A stretch of 39,112 nt of DNA from Prevotellaceae bacterium UBA1746 (GTDB lineage Bacteria > Bacteroidota > Bacteroidia > Bacteroidales > Bacteroidaceae), in the NCBI GenBank assembly GCA_002314875.1, contig DCHS01000034.1:1-39112 (forward strand), read 5' to 3'. Position numbers and translations under genes: made by a program. This document shows positions 13,017 through 23,372 of this stretch, in pieces (positions within the stretch are counted from its first letter, which is position 1; each line of letters starts with the position of its first letter). The notes beneath the pieces are model-generated. The model ran no database searches, had not been told where the DNA came from, and saw only the letters and a program-made list of their open reading frames with translations.

Positions 13017-15113
13017 ATGTCACAGCACAAAGGTAATATCGGCATTACGACCGAAAACATTTTCCCTGTTATTAAGCAGTTCCTTTATAGCGACCACGAA
13101 ATTTTCCTTCGTGAAGTCGTAGCCAACGCAGTTGATGCAACCCAGAAACTAAAGACACTTTCCGCAAAGGGCGAGAAGGTAGGTGAGATGGATAACCTTA
13201 AGGTTGAAGTTAAGGTAGACGCTGAAGCTGGCACCTTGACCATTAGCGACCACGGTATTGGTATGACTGCTGATGAAATCGATCGCTACATCAACCAGAT
13301 TGCTTTCTCTGGCGCTACAGATTTTTTGGAAAAATACAAGAATGACGCAGCAACTATCATCGGTCACTTTGGTCTTGGTTTCTACAGCACCTTTATGGTT
13401 TCAAAGCAGGTAGACATCATCACCAAGAGCTGGCAGGACGCTCCTGCTCAGAAGTGGAGTTGCGACGGCAATCCTGAATTTACTCTCGAAGAGACTGAAA
13501 AGGCAGAACGCGGTACTGACATCGTTCTCCATATTGATGACGATTGTAAGGAATTCCTTGAGAAGCATCGTATTGAAGAACTCTTGAAGAAGTATTGTAA
13601 GTTCCTTCCCATTCCCGTTGTCTTTGGCAAGAAGACCGAATGGAAAGATGGCAGTCAGCAGGAAACCAACGAGGACAATGTCATCAACGACACTGAACCT
13701 ATCTGGACCAAGGCTCCTTCAACGCTGACCGATGAGGATTACCAGAAGTTCTATCGTGAACTCTATCCTATGCAAGATGATCCTCTCTTCTGGATTCACC
13801 TTAATGTGGACTATCCCTTCCATTTGACCGGTGTGCTCTATTTCCCCAAGATCAAGAGTAACATTGATATTCACCGTAACAAGATTCAGCTCTATTGCAA
13901 TCAGGTCTTTGTTACCGACAGTGTTGAGAACATTGTTCCCGACTTTCTCACTCTCCTTCACGGTGTCATAGACAGTCCAGACATTCCTTTGAATGTCAGC
14001 CGTTCTTATTTGCAGAGCGATCGTAATGTAAAGAAGATCAGTCAGTATATCACCAAGAAGGTGGCTGACCGTCTCAAGGCTATTTTCAAGGAAGACCGCG
14101 AGCAGTTTGAAGGTAAGTGGGATGATCTCAAACTCTTCATTCACTATGGTATTCTCAGCGAAGAAGACTTCTACGACAAGGCAAAGCAGTTTGCTTTGGT
14201 AAAGGATATCGATGGCAAGTGCTACACCTACGAAGAATATCAGGATACTATCAAGGAAAATCAGATAGATAAGAACAACGATCTCATCTGTCTTTATAGC
14301 AGCGACCGTGAGGCTCAGTACGGCTACATTGAGGCTGCAAAGGCAAAGGGTTACAATGTACTCTTGCTCGATGGCCAGCTTGATGCTCCTATGGTAAGTA
14401 CCTGGGAACAGAAATGGGTTAAGAGTGACAATGCCGAGGAGAACAAGGATGCAGCTTTCAAGGGTGTTCGTTTCGTGCGTGTTGATGGTGATACCATTGA
14501 TAACCTCATTCAGAAAGCAGACGCGAAGAAGGAAGAAGTTGACGAACAGACCAAGCACAATCTCTCTGAAGTCTTCCAGGCTGTAATGCCTAAGGTTGAA
14601 AAGACTGAGTTCCATGTAGAGGCTGCTGCAATGGGCGAAGAAGGTACTCCTGTTCTAATTACCCAAAGCGAATACATGCGTCGTTACAAGGAAATGGCAC
14701 AGTTGCAGCAGGGCATGAGTTTCTATGGCGAAATGCCAGATATGTACACCCTTGTTCTCAATACCGATCATCGTTTGGTGAAGGGCGTAAATGAAGACCT
14801 TACGGGTAAGCTTGCAGATCAGTTTGCTCCTATCGATGCAGAACTTAAGAACCTCCGCGTTCAGCGTGAGGCACTCGAAACTGCTCAGAAGGGTGTGAAG
14901 CCTGAGGACATCACTGATGCAGAAAAGGCCGATCTTCAGAAGGTTCGCGATGACATCTCTGCCAAAGAGCAGGAGCGTGATGCTTTGCTCGACGGTTATG
15001 CCAAGGATAACCGCGTAGTTTCTCAGTTGATTGATTTGGCTCTCTTGCAGAATGGTTTGCTCAAGGGTGAGGCTTTGAATGCATTTATCAAGCGTTCGGT
15101 TGAACTTATCTAA
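13017..15113 (+). CDS. htpG: Molecular chaperone HtpG (bacterial Hsp90)
   Basis: A 698-residue cytosolic ATP-dependent chaperone. The N-terminal GHKL ATPase domain (about 1-220) carries FLREVVANAVDATQKL (the usual NASDA reads NAVDA), DHGIGMTADEI and the lid motif GHFGLGFYSTFMV. The middle domain (about 240-500) includes LNVSRSYLQSD with the catalytic-arginine region. A C-terminal dimerisation domain follows. It is longer than the 624-residue E. coli protein, because of acidic and Lys-rich inserts around 200-235 and near the C-terminus (about 620-660). Likely single-gene transcript from the sigma-54-type site, ending at the 15126 hairpin. Confidence 0.97.
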   Translation: MSQHKGNIGITTENIFPVIKQFLYSDHEIFLREVVANAVDATQKLKTLSAKGEKVGEMDNLKVEVKVDAEAGTLTISDHGIGMTADEIDRYINQIAFSGATDFLEKYKNDAATIIGHFGLGFYSTFMVSKQVDIITKSWQDAPAQKWSCDGNPEFTLEETEKAERGTDIVLHIDDDCKEFLEKHRIEELLKKYCKFLPIPVVFGKKTEWKDGSQQETNEDNVINDTEPIWTKAPSTLTDEDYQKFYRELYPMQDDPLFWIHLNVDYPFHLTGVLYFPKIKSNIDIHRNKIQLYCNQVFVTDSVENIVPDFLTLLHGVIDSPDIPLNVSRSYLQSDRNVKKISQYITKKVADRLKAIFKEDREQFEGKWDDLKLFIHYGILSEEDFYDKAKQFALVKDIDGKCYTYEEYQDTIKENQIDKNNDLICLYSSDREAQYGYIEAAKAKGYNVLLLDGQLDAPMVSTWEQKWVKSDNAEENKDAAFKGVRFVRVDGDTIDNLIQKADAKKEEVDEQTKHNLSEVFQAVMPKVEKTEFHVEAAAMGEEGTPVLITQSEYMRRYKEMAQLQQGMSFYGEMPDMYTLVLNTDHRLVKGVNEDLTGKLADQFAPIDAELKNLRVQREALETAQKGVKPEDITDAEKADLQKVRDDISAKEQERDALLDGYAKDNRVVSQLIDLALLQNGLLKGEALNAFIKRSVELI

Positions 15114-15125
15114 TCCAAGAATAAT

Positions 15126-15156
15126 TGTGGGGATTGCATAGTCCCCACCTTTTCTG
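15126..15156 (+). terminator. Terminator after htpG
   Basis: GTGGGGA pairs with TCCCCAC around an 8-nt loop, followed by CTTTTCTGTTTT. It begins 13 nt after the htpG stop and ends just before the DUF1460 ATG. Readthrough is probably needed to express that gene, unless it has a weak promoter I cannot see. Confidence 0.75.
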
Positions 15157-15160
15157 TTTT

Positions 15161-16081
15161 ATGCAAAACCTTCCGAATATGTTAGGAATCGCAATTCTGG
15201 CCTTGACGGCTTGCCAGCCGAAAACGTCAACTCCAGTCGTGCAGGAACAAGAGAAGACTGAAGTTCAAACAACTGTCACAGCGTCTAAATACGATATATC
15301 CAAAGTGGAGTATTCTCAAAAGGATTCGCTCGAGGTTATGAAGTTGTTGCAAGATAGTTCCCGTAAGACTTTGCTTGATTATGGCCGCTTCTTTTTGGGC
15401 CGTCCCTATGTCGGCCACACTTTGGAGCGCGGCGATGAGCATCTTGTCGTTAATCTCCAGGGTTTGGATTGTGCAACACTCGTTGAAACCTGTTCTGCAC
15501 TGAGTCGTGCTCGTGGTGGGTCATTCGAGGACTACTGCCGTGAACTCGAGAAAATCCGCTACTACGACGGTAAGTGTGATGGCTATATGTCCCGTATGCA
15601 CTATGTTACCTTCTGGATTGCTGACCACCTGCGCCGTGGCGATGTTGAAGAAGTCAAACTTCCAGAGAATCTCACGCGTCAGCGTACGATTCGCATCAAC
15701 TATATGAGCGAGCATCCTTCATACTATGCTGGTTTGAAAAATGCTGATGGAACGGTTTCTGAGACTGCAGTTAAGGAAATTTCTGCTCAGGAAAAGCAGT
15801 ACAGTGGTGAGGTTTTTCGTTATCTGCCTCAGGAGAACTGCGGTCTTTCACAGAAGCAACTCTCTGCGATTCATGATGGTGATATCGTCTATATCGTTAC
15901 TACGAAAGAAGGTCTTGACTACGCGCACCAAACTATTGCTGTTTGGGGAAAGGATAAGAAGTTGCATCTTCTTCATGCTTCCTCCTCTCAGAAAAAGGTG
16001 GTGGAAGAAACCCGCACAGCCGAGGATTATCTCCGTGGCATCAAGACGAGCATCGGCATCCGTGTGTTCAGATTGAAATAA
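15161..16081 (+). CDS. DUF1460 N-acetylmuramoyl-L-alanine amidase-like lipoprotein
   Basis: A 306-residue exported protein with a lipobox (LTAC, Cys18), so probably anchored in an envelope membrane. The remainder is a DUF1460 domain, an NlpC/P60-like fold acting on peptidoglycan fragments. The nucleophile is Cys104 in GLDCATLVE, and His256 (YAHQTIAVW) and His272 (LLHASS) fit the remaining catalytic and binding positions. Relatives cleave the lactyl-amide bond of released muropeptides. The ATG at 15161 gives the lipobox at the proper distance; an upstream in-frame TTG lies in the terminator. ATG 15179 would give a very short signal. The n-region lacks Lys or Arg, which is unusual. Confidence 0.88.
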   Translation: MQNLPNMLGIAILALTACQPKTSTPVVQEQEKTEVQTTVTASKYDISKVEYSQKDSLEVMKLLQDSSRKTLLDYGRFFLGRPYVGHTLERGDEHLVVNLQGLDCATLVETCSALSRARGGSFEDYCRELEKIRYYDGKCDGYMSRMHYVTFWIADHLRRGDVEEVKLPENLTRQRTIRINYMSEHPSYYAGLKNADGTVSETAVKEISAQEKQYSGEVFRYLPQENCGLSQKQLSAIHDGDIVYIVTTKEGLDYAHQTIAVWGKDKKLHLLHASSSQKKVVEETRTAEDYLRGIKTSIGIRVFRLK

Positions 16082-16157
16082 CTCATCAAGCGAGCGCTCG
16101 ACGCACCACTGTTTATGCACGCTGCTTACGAGCGCTTTATGATACTGTAAATTACTT

Positions 16158-16193
16158 AAAAACCGCACCCCAGACGAACTGGAGTGCGGTTTT
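16158..16193. terminator. Bidirectional terminator between convergent genes
   Basis: AAAACCGCACCCCAG and CTGGAGTGCGGTTTT form a 15-bp stem with one mismatch around a 5-nt loop. A runs on one side and T runs on the other serve both the DUF1460 gene and the M60 peptidase gene, which converge here. Confidence 0.85.
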
Positions 16194-16214
16194 ATTGTGC
16201 CTCAAAGTAAGGGA

Positions 16215-19200
16215 TTACTTTTTAATCTTACGACCGTTGATGATGTAAATGTTACCAGGCTGGGTGTTGTAAACACGACGGCCTTGGAGGTCATAGATAG
16301 CGCCGTTCTCAGTAGAACCTATGGTGATATCTTCAATGCCAGCAGAGGGATCGATAGCCTTGGCAGCTTCGAGGAGTGCGTTGTAAGCCTTGAGGAGGGT
16401 TGTATAGGTATCGTAATTGTTGAGAACAGTGATCAAACCCTTAAGGTTGTTTGTTGCAGTGTTGCCTGCTTCCTTAGCAGCGGTGATCAAAGCGTTGTCG
16501 AGAGCATCGTAGCCAGCGTTCTTCTCGATAGTAACAGCGTGGTCACTCAACTCGAACTTAGCGAGAGCGAAATATGGATACTTGTCAGCATTTTCGGTGT
16601 TCGTAGCGTTTACCTGGAAGCGCCAGAAACGATAAGCATTAGCACCCTTGATAACGTCAGAGTTGTAAGTCGTAACCTTGTTGTTTGCATCGGGAAGATC
16701 TGTGAGAGTCTTGAGGGTGGAGAAGCTTGTACCGTCAGTACTACCCATAACCTTAACGGTTGTAGGTTTCACATCATGCATACCACTTGCTGAGCGCATG
16801 GTGAATTTTACCTGGTCAACAGCATTGCCTTCACCAAGGTCAACGAGGAGATAGTGATAAGCTTTAGTAGAGGAGTTGTTGGTGTGGTTACTTTCGAAGT
16901 ACGTGGTCGTCTTGCCATCAATGAGTTTGTCAATACCATGAGTGGTATCGGTGGGGTCAGGAGCATTGGTTGAGATATAATCTGCTGCAGTCTCGTCGGT
17001 GCACTGGAGTGTGTGCTTGGTGTCAAGTTCGGTATAAGTACAAACTCCGTTTACGAGATCGTTGGTAGAAGCAATCAACTCGTTGATATCTTCCTTGGTG
17101 TATTCGTCGATTTCAGTAACAAGGGTGATGTACCACTTAGAACCTTCATCGGGACTCCATGAAATGATAGAACCGTCAGCACCACTGATGTTGATACTCT
17201 TGGCCTCATCACTAGTTTCGAGGTAGAAGGTACCGTTGCCAGCAGACTTTACAAGAGTCTTATAACCATTAGTGAGAGATGTTGCATCGCAAGCCCAACC
17301 AGAAACACTGCCGTCGCTAAGCGTTACAGTGATCAAGTTACGGGTGTTGTAGTTCTGGAGATAATAAACACCCTCAGAAGTGGTGGGAACGAATGCCCAC
17401 TGAGCTGCCTTTGAAGTCTTACTAGTACCAGTCTTCAACCCCGTAGAAGTTGCGGTGAGGAGTTTACCGCTGTTCTTCTTGCTTTCGAGAACATAAACAG
17501 CATTAGACTTAATCTTCTGCATTGCGTCTTCGTTGTTGAGGATGCTGAGAAGTTCTGCACTGATAGCCTTAGCAATAGTCACATAGTTGTCAACGTCGCC
17601 AGCCTTGATAGCAGCTTGGCCCTGAGCAACGAGGTCTTTGAGAGTAGCAAGAACTTCTGCAGTGTAGAAGCCTACCTTCTTACCTGTGTTGTCTTCAAGA
17701 GCGAAGATGTCATTAGTGCTATTAATAGCAGCCAGGAGAGCCTGCTTCTTCTGCTCGGGAGTACCAGCAATAAGAGCATCTTCAACAACGACTTCAGTAC
17801 CGTCTGCGTTGATCACCTTGATAGTGTGTTCCTGGCTAGCTAGTGAAGCGGGGATATTGAAGGTCAAACGGTTAGCCATGTAAGCAATCTTACCATCCTT
17901 GTCGTAAACAATGATACCAACACCACCTTCGCCTTCGAGAACCACCTGGGTGCCAGAAGCAATGTAGGTGTACTTACCTTCCTTGTAGTTTTCAGGGAGA
18001 TAGTCGTCGCAGTAACCGAGGTTGCCATGGTAATCCTGGAGCCACTTGGTGTCGCGAACGGTACCGCCGTTATCGGGCTTCTTAGAAGTACCATTTGCCC
18101 AATTGTCGAAACGAACCTGTGCCTGGAGACGGTCTTCAACGAAGCAGATCTGCTTGTTTTCGGGATAGCCCTTAGATTTTACTTCGGCAATTGCAGCATC
18201 GATTTCCTTCTGTGTGAGTGTTACATAATAAGAGGTGTAGTCACCACAGTAAGCATCCTTGCAGGGGATGAAGAAACCCCACATACGGAAGTATTCTGTC
18301 AAGTCTTCCTGAGCTGCTTCACAAACCTTCTTGTAGAACTTAATCCAAGTGGTGTTTGCGCTACCACGGTTGGCACCACCGTTGGGGCCTTCGTACCAAC
18401 CGCCACCGCTGAACTGCATTGGGTCTTCACGGAGTAAGTGGAAAAGGGTAGGAGAGAAGTCTGTCTTCTTCTGGCAACGATGATAGTAGAGGTAGAGATT
18501 GTAGTACATACGCAGTGTCATGCTGATACTACGGTGGGGGAAGAGCGTATTTGTCAGCGTGTACTGGTCGTAGTTCTCATCGAAATTCATACCACGGCTC
18601 ATACGATAACCATGGAGGTAGGTGATGATGTTTGAGAAGTAGTTGTTGGAAGACTCCATGCTACTTTCGAGGTTGATGGTACCCTGATTGTTATGACCAC
18701 TTTCGTGACCAACGCACCAAGTATCGAAGTCAGCGCGTTCAGCGTTGTAGCTGGATTCAACACCGCCTACACCAGGCATACAGGTGTAACTATCAGAAGA
18801 GTAGGGGTTCTTACCACCATTGAACATCATCATGGCTGCAGCGTGGTTATTGACATAAGTAGGAACGATGTCGTCACCACCAGTCATGTTTTCACGGCTT
18901 AATCCGGGAGCGGCTTCACCATCGAGCACGCGCTTGGTGATACCCATTGCACCCCATTCCCACATGAGCACGTTATCGTAGAACTTCATGCTCTTCCAAA
19001 TGCGGTAGTTGGCGGTGTACTGGCCGTTGTAAGACTTGTTGGTCCAAATCTGGTTGTAGCACTCAAGTGGGAAGATCATCATACCATACTTACCACGTAC
19101 GATGTAGTTGAGACGGTCGGTGGTAAGGTCTGTATAACCCTTGGACTTCATCAAATTGTTGGCATGCATAACGCGTTCCTTCCACTGGGCATTTGCAGAA

Positions 19201-20333
19201 GCTTCGTCAAGGTCAGTTACGTCAGTGTAACCAATAACCTCACCACCTTCGATGTGGATTTTGATTTCGGGATAATCAGCGATGGGCTTCTTGAGGCTGA
19301 AGGGAGCAGCGTACATAATCCAGTTATTTGAGAGATCGGTACTGCAATAGATGATATTCATACCCTTCTTCAAAGTCGTGCCATTGTCATACCATGCACG
19401 ACCGAGGTCACCCGAAGTCTGAGCTAGACGGAGGGAAGTACCGCTGGGAATGTCGCTGTCAACGAAGACATAGAGCAACTGAACAGCGTTGGTCCAGATA
19501 CCAGTGATATTATTCATATCGTTGATCTGGGTACCACGGGTATAAGACTTAGCTTCACCGGCGCGGGTGTAGCACTTATAGTTCTGAACGCGGAAAGTCT
19601 TTGAAAATTCAGGATTAAATTCGTCACTCCACTGATTCTTAATCTTAACACCAATTGTCTGGAGCTGAACGGGAAGACCAGCCTCGGCCATAGCAGCCTT
19701 GAGCTCGTCGTCGCTCATCTGAGCATATTCGCTTTTGAGAGTGGTGCAAGCATTGTCTTCAAAGAAAGGGGTAAAGAGTTTTGCGTAGGTAGCGGACTTT
19801 GAAGCGATGGCCTTGAGTTCATCAGCCTGTGCTTCTGCTTCAGCAAATTCTGCCTGAGCGGTAGCGAGTGCTGCTTCGTCAATGGAAACTTCTACGAAAG
19901 TCCAGTGGTCACCTTCGTTGCTGGTATCGTACCAGTTTACAACATTACTGCTACCATCGCAGTGGAGATAGCCGCCGCACTTGATGAGCAGGTGGTTATC
20001 GTCGGTGTCCTCAAAAGTAACAGCTGTTAGTGTAGAACCGGTCTGGAACTGAGCAGAGGTACTACCCTGAGATTGGATGTAGTGTTTGGTCATGGAGTTC
20101 TGAATACCAGTCTTGGTACCAGAAGTCACCACGGTCCAAATCTGTTTCCAGTCGGAGTTGGTTCCTTTTTCTTGACAGGAAAGTGTCTTTTCGAACTTAC
20201 TCTCACTGATTACCGTGCTGTAGGACTGGTTGACAATGCGATAGTACTTGCCAGCCACAGGACGTGTTGCTGCAGCGTAAGACATGATGCAGCAAATCAT
20301 TCCGAGAAGGGAAAGAAGGAGTTTTTTGTTCAT
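16215..20333 (-). CDS. Large secreted M60-family (mucinase/enhancin-like) metallopeptidase
   Basis: A 1372-residue exported protein with a signal peptide (1-21). A ricin-like carbohydrate-binding region (about 24-150, ending in DHWTFVEV) and an Ala/Glu-rich helical linker (about 152-195) precede the M60 region. The gluzincin motif is His543-Glu544-Ser-Gly-His547 with Glu560 as likely third ligand (ESSNNYFS), fitting HEXXHX(8,28)E of Peptidase_M60. Further on come a second ricin-like region (about 955-1100), an F5/8 discoidin-like domain (about 1130-1270) and a tail with IYDLQGRRV and IYIINGRKIKK, typical of type IX secretion signals. M60 enzymes cleave O-glycosylated mucin-type proteins, and the added lectin-like domains suit that. 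Very long but uninterrupted. Confidence 0.92.
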   Translation of the reverse strand: MNKKLLLSLLGMICCIMSYAAATRPVAGKYYRIVNQSYSTVISESKFEKTLSCQEKGTNSDWKQIWTVVTSGTKTGIQNSMTKHYIQSQGSTSAQFQTGSTLTAVTFEDTDDNHLLIKCGGYLHCDGSSNVVNWYDTSNEGDHWTFVEVSIDEAALATAQAEFAEAEAQADELKAIASKSATYAKLFTPFFEDNACTTLKSEYAQMSDDELKAAMAEAGLPVQLQTIGVKIKNQWSDEFNPEFSKTFRVQNYKCYTRAGEAKSYTRGTQINDMNNITGIWTNAVQLLYVFVDSDIPSGTSLRLAQTSGDLGRAWYDNGTTLKKGMNIIYCSTDLSNNWIMYAAPFSLKKPIADYPEIKIHIEGGEVIGYTDVTDLDEASANAQWKERVMHANNLMKSKGYTDLTTDRLNYIVRGKYGMMIFPLECYNQIWTNKSYNGQYTANYRIWKSMKFYDNVLMWEWGAMGITKRVLDGEAAPGLSRENMTGGDDIVPTYVNNHAAAMMMFNGGKNPYSSDSYTCMPGVGGVESSYNAERADFDTWCVGHESGHNNQGTINLESSMESSNNYFSNIITYLHGYRMSRGMNFDENYDQYTLTNTLFPHRSISMTLRMYYNLYLYYHRCQKKTDFSPTLFHLLREDPMQFSGGGWYEGPNGGANRGSANTTWIKFYKKVCEAAQEDLTEYFRMWGFFIPCKDAYCGDYTSYYVTLTQKEIDAAIAEVKSKGYPENKQICFVEDRLQAQVRFDNWANGTSKKPDNGGTVRDTKWLQDYHGNLGYCDDYLPENYKEGKYTYIASGTQVVLEGEGGVGIIVYDKDGKIAYMANRLTFNIPASLASQEHTIKVINADGTEVVVEDALIAGTPEQKKQALLAAINSTNDIFALEDNTGKKVGFYTAEVLATLKDLVAQGQAAIKAGDVDNYVTIAKAISAELLSILNNEDAMQKIKSNAVYVLESKKNSGKLLTATSTGLKTGTSKTSKAAQWAFVPTTSEGVYYLQNYNTRNLITVTLSDGSVSGWACDATSLTNGYKTLVKSAGNGTFYLETSDEAKSINISGADGSIISWSPDEGSKWYITLVTEIDEYTKEDINELIASTNDLVNGVCTYTELDTKHTLQCTDETAADYISTNAPDPTDTTHGIDKLIDGKTTTYFESNHTNNSSTKAYHYLLVDLGEGNAVDQVKFTMRSASGMHDVKPTTVKVMGSTDGTSFSTLKTLTDLPDANNKVTTYNSDVIKGANAYRFWRFQVNATNTENADKYPYFALAKFELSDHAVTIEKNAGYDALDNALITAAKEAGNTATNNLKGLITVLNNYDTYTTLLKAYNALLEAAKAIDPSAGIEDITIGSTENGAIYDLQGRRVYNTQPGNIYIINGRKIKK

Positions 20334-20380
20334 TATTGGTAATTTAAGGATATAACAAAATCTATTTTGTATCTAAAATG

Positions 20381-20412
20381 CAAAATTACGGTAAAAAAGT
20401 ATTATATACCAA
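20381..20412 (-). promoter_or_regulatory. Probable promoter of the M60 peptidase gene
   Basis: On the minus strand TTGG (20409-20412), a 20-nt spacer and TAATTTTG (20381-20388) fit the phylum consensus; the -33 element has one mismatch. The leader would be about 40 nt. Confidence 0.55.
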
Positions 20413-20685
20413 GAAAAACAGTAATTTTAACATTGAAAAAATGCATATATGTGTAGCAATGTCTTCTCTACATCAAATATTGCATAGATAACAGAGTTTG
20501 CAAAAGAGAGTCAGTGAGACGAGCTCCTTAATAAATGAGACACAAAGAGGAGGAGAGATAGTAGAAAAATTGCATTGAAGGTTTTTTCCTTTTTTGAGAC
20601 TATCTATCAAGATTCTTTCAAGTTCAACTGCCGTTCCGGCACATTCCTATCTGATAGAATTTTCATAAAGTTTAGAGGATAAGTA
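20413..20685. other. Intergenic stretch between divergent promoters
   Basis: The 423-bp gap between the M60 gene and the broken GH27 gene holds the two promoters listed separately. I see no open frame with coding character, no RNA gene and no strong hairpin in the AT-rich remainder. Confidence 0.6.
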
Positions 20686-20716
20686 TTTGCTATCTCAATT
20701 GTTCTTTGTACATTTG
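20686..20716 (+). promoter_or_regulatory. Bacteroidota-type promoter of the GH27 pseudogene
   Basis: TTTG at 20686-20689, a 19-nt spacer and TACATTTG at 20709-20716 match the consensus exactly. The promoter of the broken gene is therefore intact, which suggests recent inactivation. An in-frame TTG at 20706 lies within this promoter and so is not the start codon. Confidence 0.7.
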
Positions 20717-20756
20717 CAACGAAAACAAATACTCCAAGAACTCAATCGCTCTTAAT

Positions 20757-23206
20757 ATGAAGAATCTTTTAAGTCTGTTATTTCTATTTTTAGGCTTTTT
20801 CTGCAATTTTTCTACAAATCTTGAACTTCGTGCAGCAAATCCGATGGTTGCGGCCGAAACTCATACTTATACCATTTATAGTGATGGCATGCCTGCTGAT
20901 GCGGTGGTTGTTATTCATGGCCAGGAATTCAGGAACCTGAATGCACAGGATGGACAGACGCTTGTTTCTGAAACTCTTTCAGAAAGCGATGTGAAGGTGA
21001 AAGTTGGTGGCGGCTATCTCGGCAAGGTTTCTGTTGACAATGCCAATTACCAGATTAACATCGATTTTATTCAGTTCTTCATTCCTACTACTTCTGTAAC
21101 GGATGAAAAACAATTCCCCTATTTGATGAAAATGCCGCTTGCTTACGTCAAGCGAACGAGCGGCAATCTCAGTCAACGACTGATCGCAAAGAGGCTGACA
21201 AGTTCCTTTTTATAGAAAAGGAGCAAGGTCAATACTACATCTACGACCTGTCAGCAAAGATGTACATCTATTATACGAATGCCAAGAACGGTTCGAGTGT
21301 AACTTCCACAAGCAGTAGTTATGTCAAGGCGACATCAAATGCAACTACTGCGAAGACCTGGCAGTTGTTACTGCTTTCTGATGAAACGGTGGCAATTATT
21401 CCCGGTAGTATTTCAGAACCTACGCAAGAATCTCCTGCATGGAATTTTACAGGCGGCATTGCCAATAATTGCGTACTCAACCTTTGGACGGCTTCAGACA
21501 GCAACAGTGCATGGGAAATCATTGATCCTGCTGCTGGCAGTCTTTCTTGTGCAACTTTGCTCTATTCCAAACCTGGAGCGCCATTTCTTCATAAACTCGT
21601 GGTAAATGAAGGTGAGACCGTCTGCGATGTTGATTTTGGTTCGATTTCAACCCTAAGCCTAAAGAATGACCGGCTCTATGTCGGTAATAAATATAAATAT
21701 GTGTCAGGAACAGCTCCCAAACTTGAAGGTGAATATTCCTACACCGTACTTGTCAATGATGCAGAAGGTGAGCAAAAGCAGGTAAAAGTGCGCCTTATTG
21801 TTAGCGATTTCTTGCAGTCTCCCACACCAATGATGGCTTGGCTGACTTGGAACTGGTTTGCACGCTCCATCAGTCATGCAAAGATGGTGGCGATTGCAAA
21901 GGGAATGGAAAAACATGGTTTGATTGATGCCGGTTTCAATACGATTGTGCTCGATGATGCCTGGGCAGCACCTACGACTGACAAGTCAATGTTAACCTAT
22001 GATTCGAGCAAATTCCCTCAAGGTATCAGTGGTTTGAAGAAGGCACTGCAAGGTGTGAATCCGAAACTTAAGGTTGGAATCTATAGTGATGCAGGTTCAA
22101 TGACTTGCGAAAACTATCAGCCGGGTAGTTATGGCTATGAATCTCAGCATATTGGCCTCTTCAATAGTTGGGGCGTAGATATGCTAAAGTATGATTATTG
22201 CAACCATGAGGCCAGTACGAAAATCAGTTATGGCCGTATGGGAGAGGTAATAGAGAAACTCAATGTCCAGCGCAAGTCTGCAGGCAACAATCCCTTCACT
22301 TTTAATATCTGTGAATGGGGAAAGACGCAACCCTGGCTCTGGGGTGCTGAGGCTGGTGGCAGCAGTTGGCGCTCAACGAGTGATGTTCGTGAGGACTGGG
22401 TAGGTGATTCTTCTCGCCCTGGTGTGCTTGCTGCCACAGATGAAACCCGCCGCCTATGGATGTATGCGGGTGTAAACCGTTTCAACGACCTCGATATGAT
22501 GTGCATCGGTCTTCATGGCCTTGGTGGACCGAGCAACAATACGATGAATCACATGCAGAATGGTGGAACTATCACCGGTCTGACTCCCGCTCAGGCCCGT
22601 TCTCAGATGTCGCTTTGGTGCATGTTTGCCAGTCCGCTTTCCCTTACTTGTGATTTCCGCCAGAGTCCGAAAGGTGAAGCAAATAGTGGTGTGACGCTTC
22701 CCAATCCCCTCATTACCGATGACGATGTGGCTACGTTGACGAACGCTGAGATTATTGCCATAAATTAGGATACGCTCGGCCAGCAGGCTGAATATATGGA
22801 GGCGCTATCAACGGGCACAACAGACTATTCCAATAAGGGATACGATGTCTATGTCAAGGACCTTGTTGACGGAAGTTTTGCAATTGCCATTGTAAACCGC
22901 GCGAAGACTGCTCAGGCCAGTATCACGCTTTCCCTCCATGATCTCTATATGCAGTCAGGTTGCACTTACCTTTGCCATGATGTTTGGGATAAGTTCGATT
23001 TTGATGTGACCGATAGTCTTGAAACTGGCAAGATTGCAGCGTGCGAAACAAAGGTATATGTATTGAAACCTAAAGGGGATGCGGATCATATCAACGAGGT
23101 CAATGTTGATACATCAGAAGTTCCTGCTTACGATCTTCTTGGGCGTAGAACAAATAATCTCAAGACTATTCATATCAAAAACGGAAAAAAGAGAACAAGA
23201 GAATAG
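20757..23206 (+). pseudogene. Broken secreted GH27 alpha-galactosidase
   Basis: Three collinear pieces of one gene. Piece 1 (20757-21215) has a signal peptide and N-terminal beta domain. Its homologous continuation then moves to another frame: near 21170-21182 a 1-nt loss converts an expected SQTTDRKEADKF into a stop-bound frame. Piece 2 (about 21176-22768) carries the GH27 barrel: PTPMMAWLTWNWF, NTIVLDDAW, nucleophile Asp in DMLKYDYC and acid/base Asp in RSTSDVREDW. It ends at TAG (22766-22768) exactly where relatives read INQDxLGQQ, so CAG became TAG. Piece 3 (22769-23206) continues in frame and ends with a sorting-like tail containing YDLLGRR. Catalytic residues and promoter are intact. 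Either two sequencing errors or a recent pseudogene. Confidence 0.88.
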
Positions 23207-23308
23207 TCCCCGGCTGATGTTTGGTCTAAATACAACCATTTTTTTAGTATGGGGAAATCTTCGGAATCTTTCGTCGCCACCATTTTTATTGAGCAAACCA
23301 AAAAGAAA

Positions 23309-23343
23309 GGGTGTACCCATTGTCTAACGACATAGGTACACCC
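23309..23343 (-). terminator. Terminator of rprX-rprY
   Basis: GGGTGTACC (23309-23317) pairs perfectly with GGTACACCC (23335-23343). On the minus strand it is followed by CTTTCTTTTTGG, giving a T-rich tail 30 nt beyond the rprY stop. Confidence 0.75.
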
Positions 23344-23372
23344 AATATATGTCAAATTAGTTTGGAGTTCTT

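Noticed and set aside
13719..14615. 298-residue minus-strand frame opposite htpG
   Set aside because: It is a shadow of HtpG, with no recognisable domain.
23079..23355. Small open frames after the GH27 pseudogene
   Set aside because: They overlap the GH27 tail and the rprY terminator in other frames and have no coding features.
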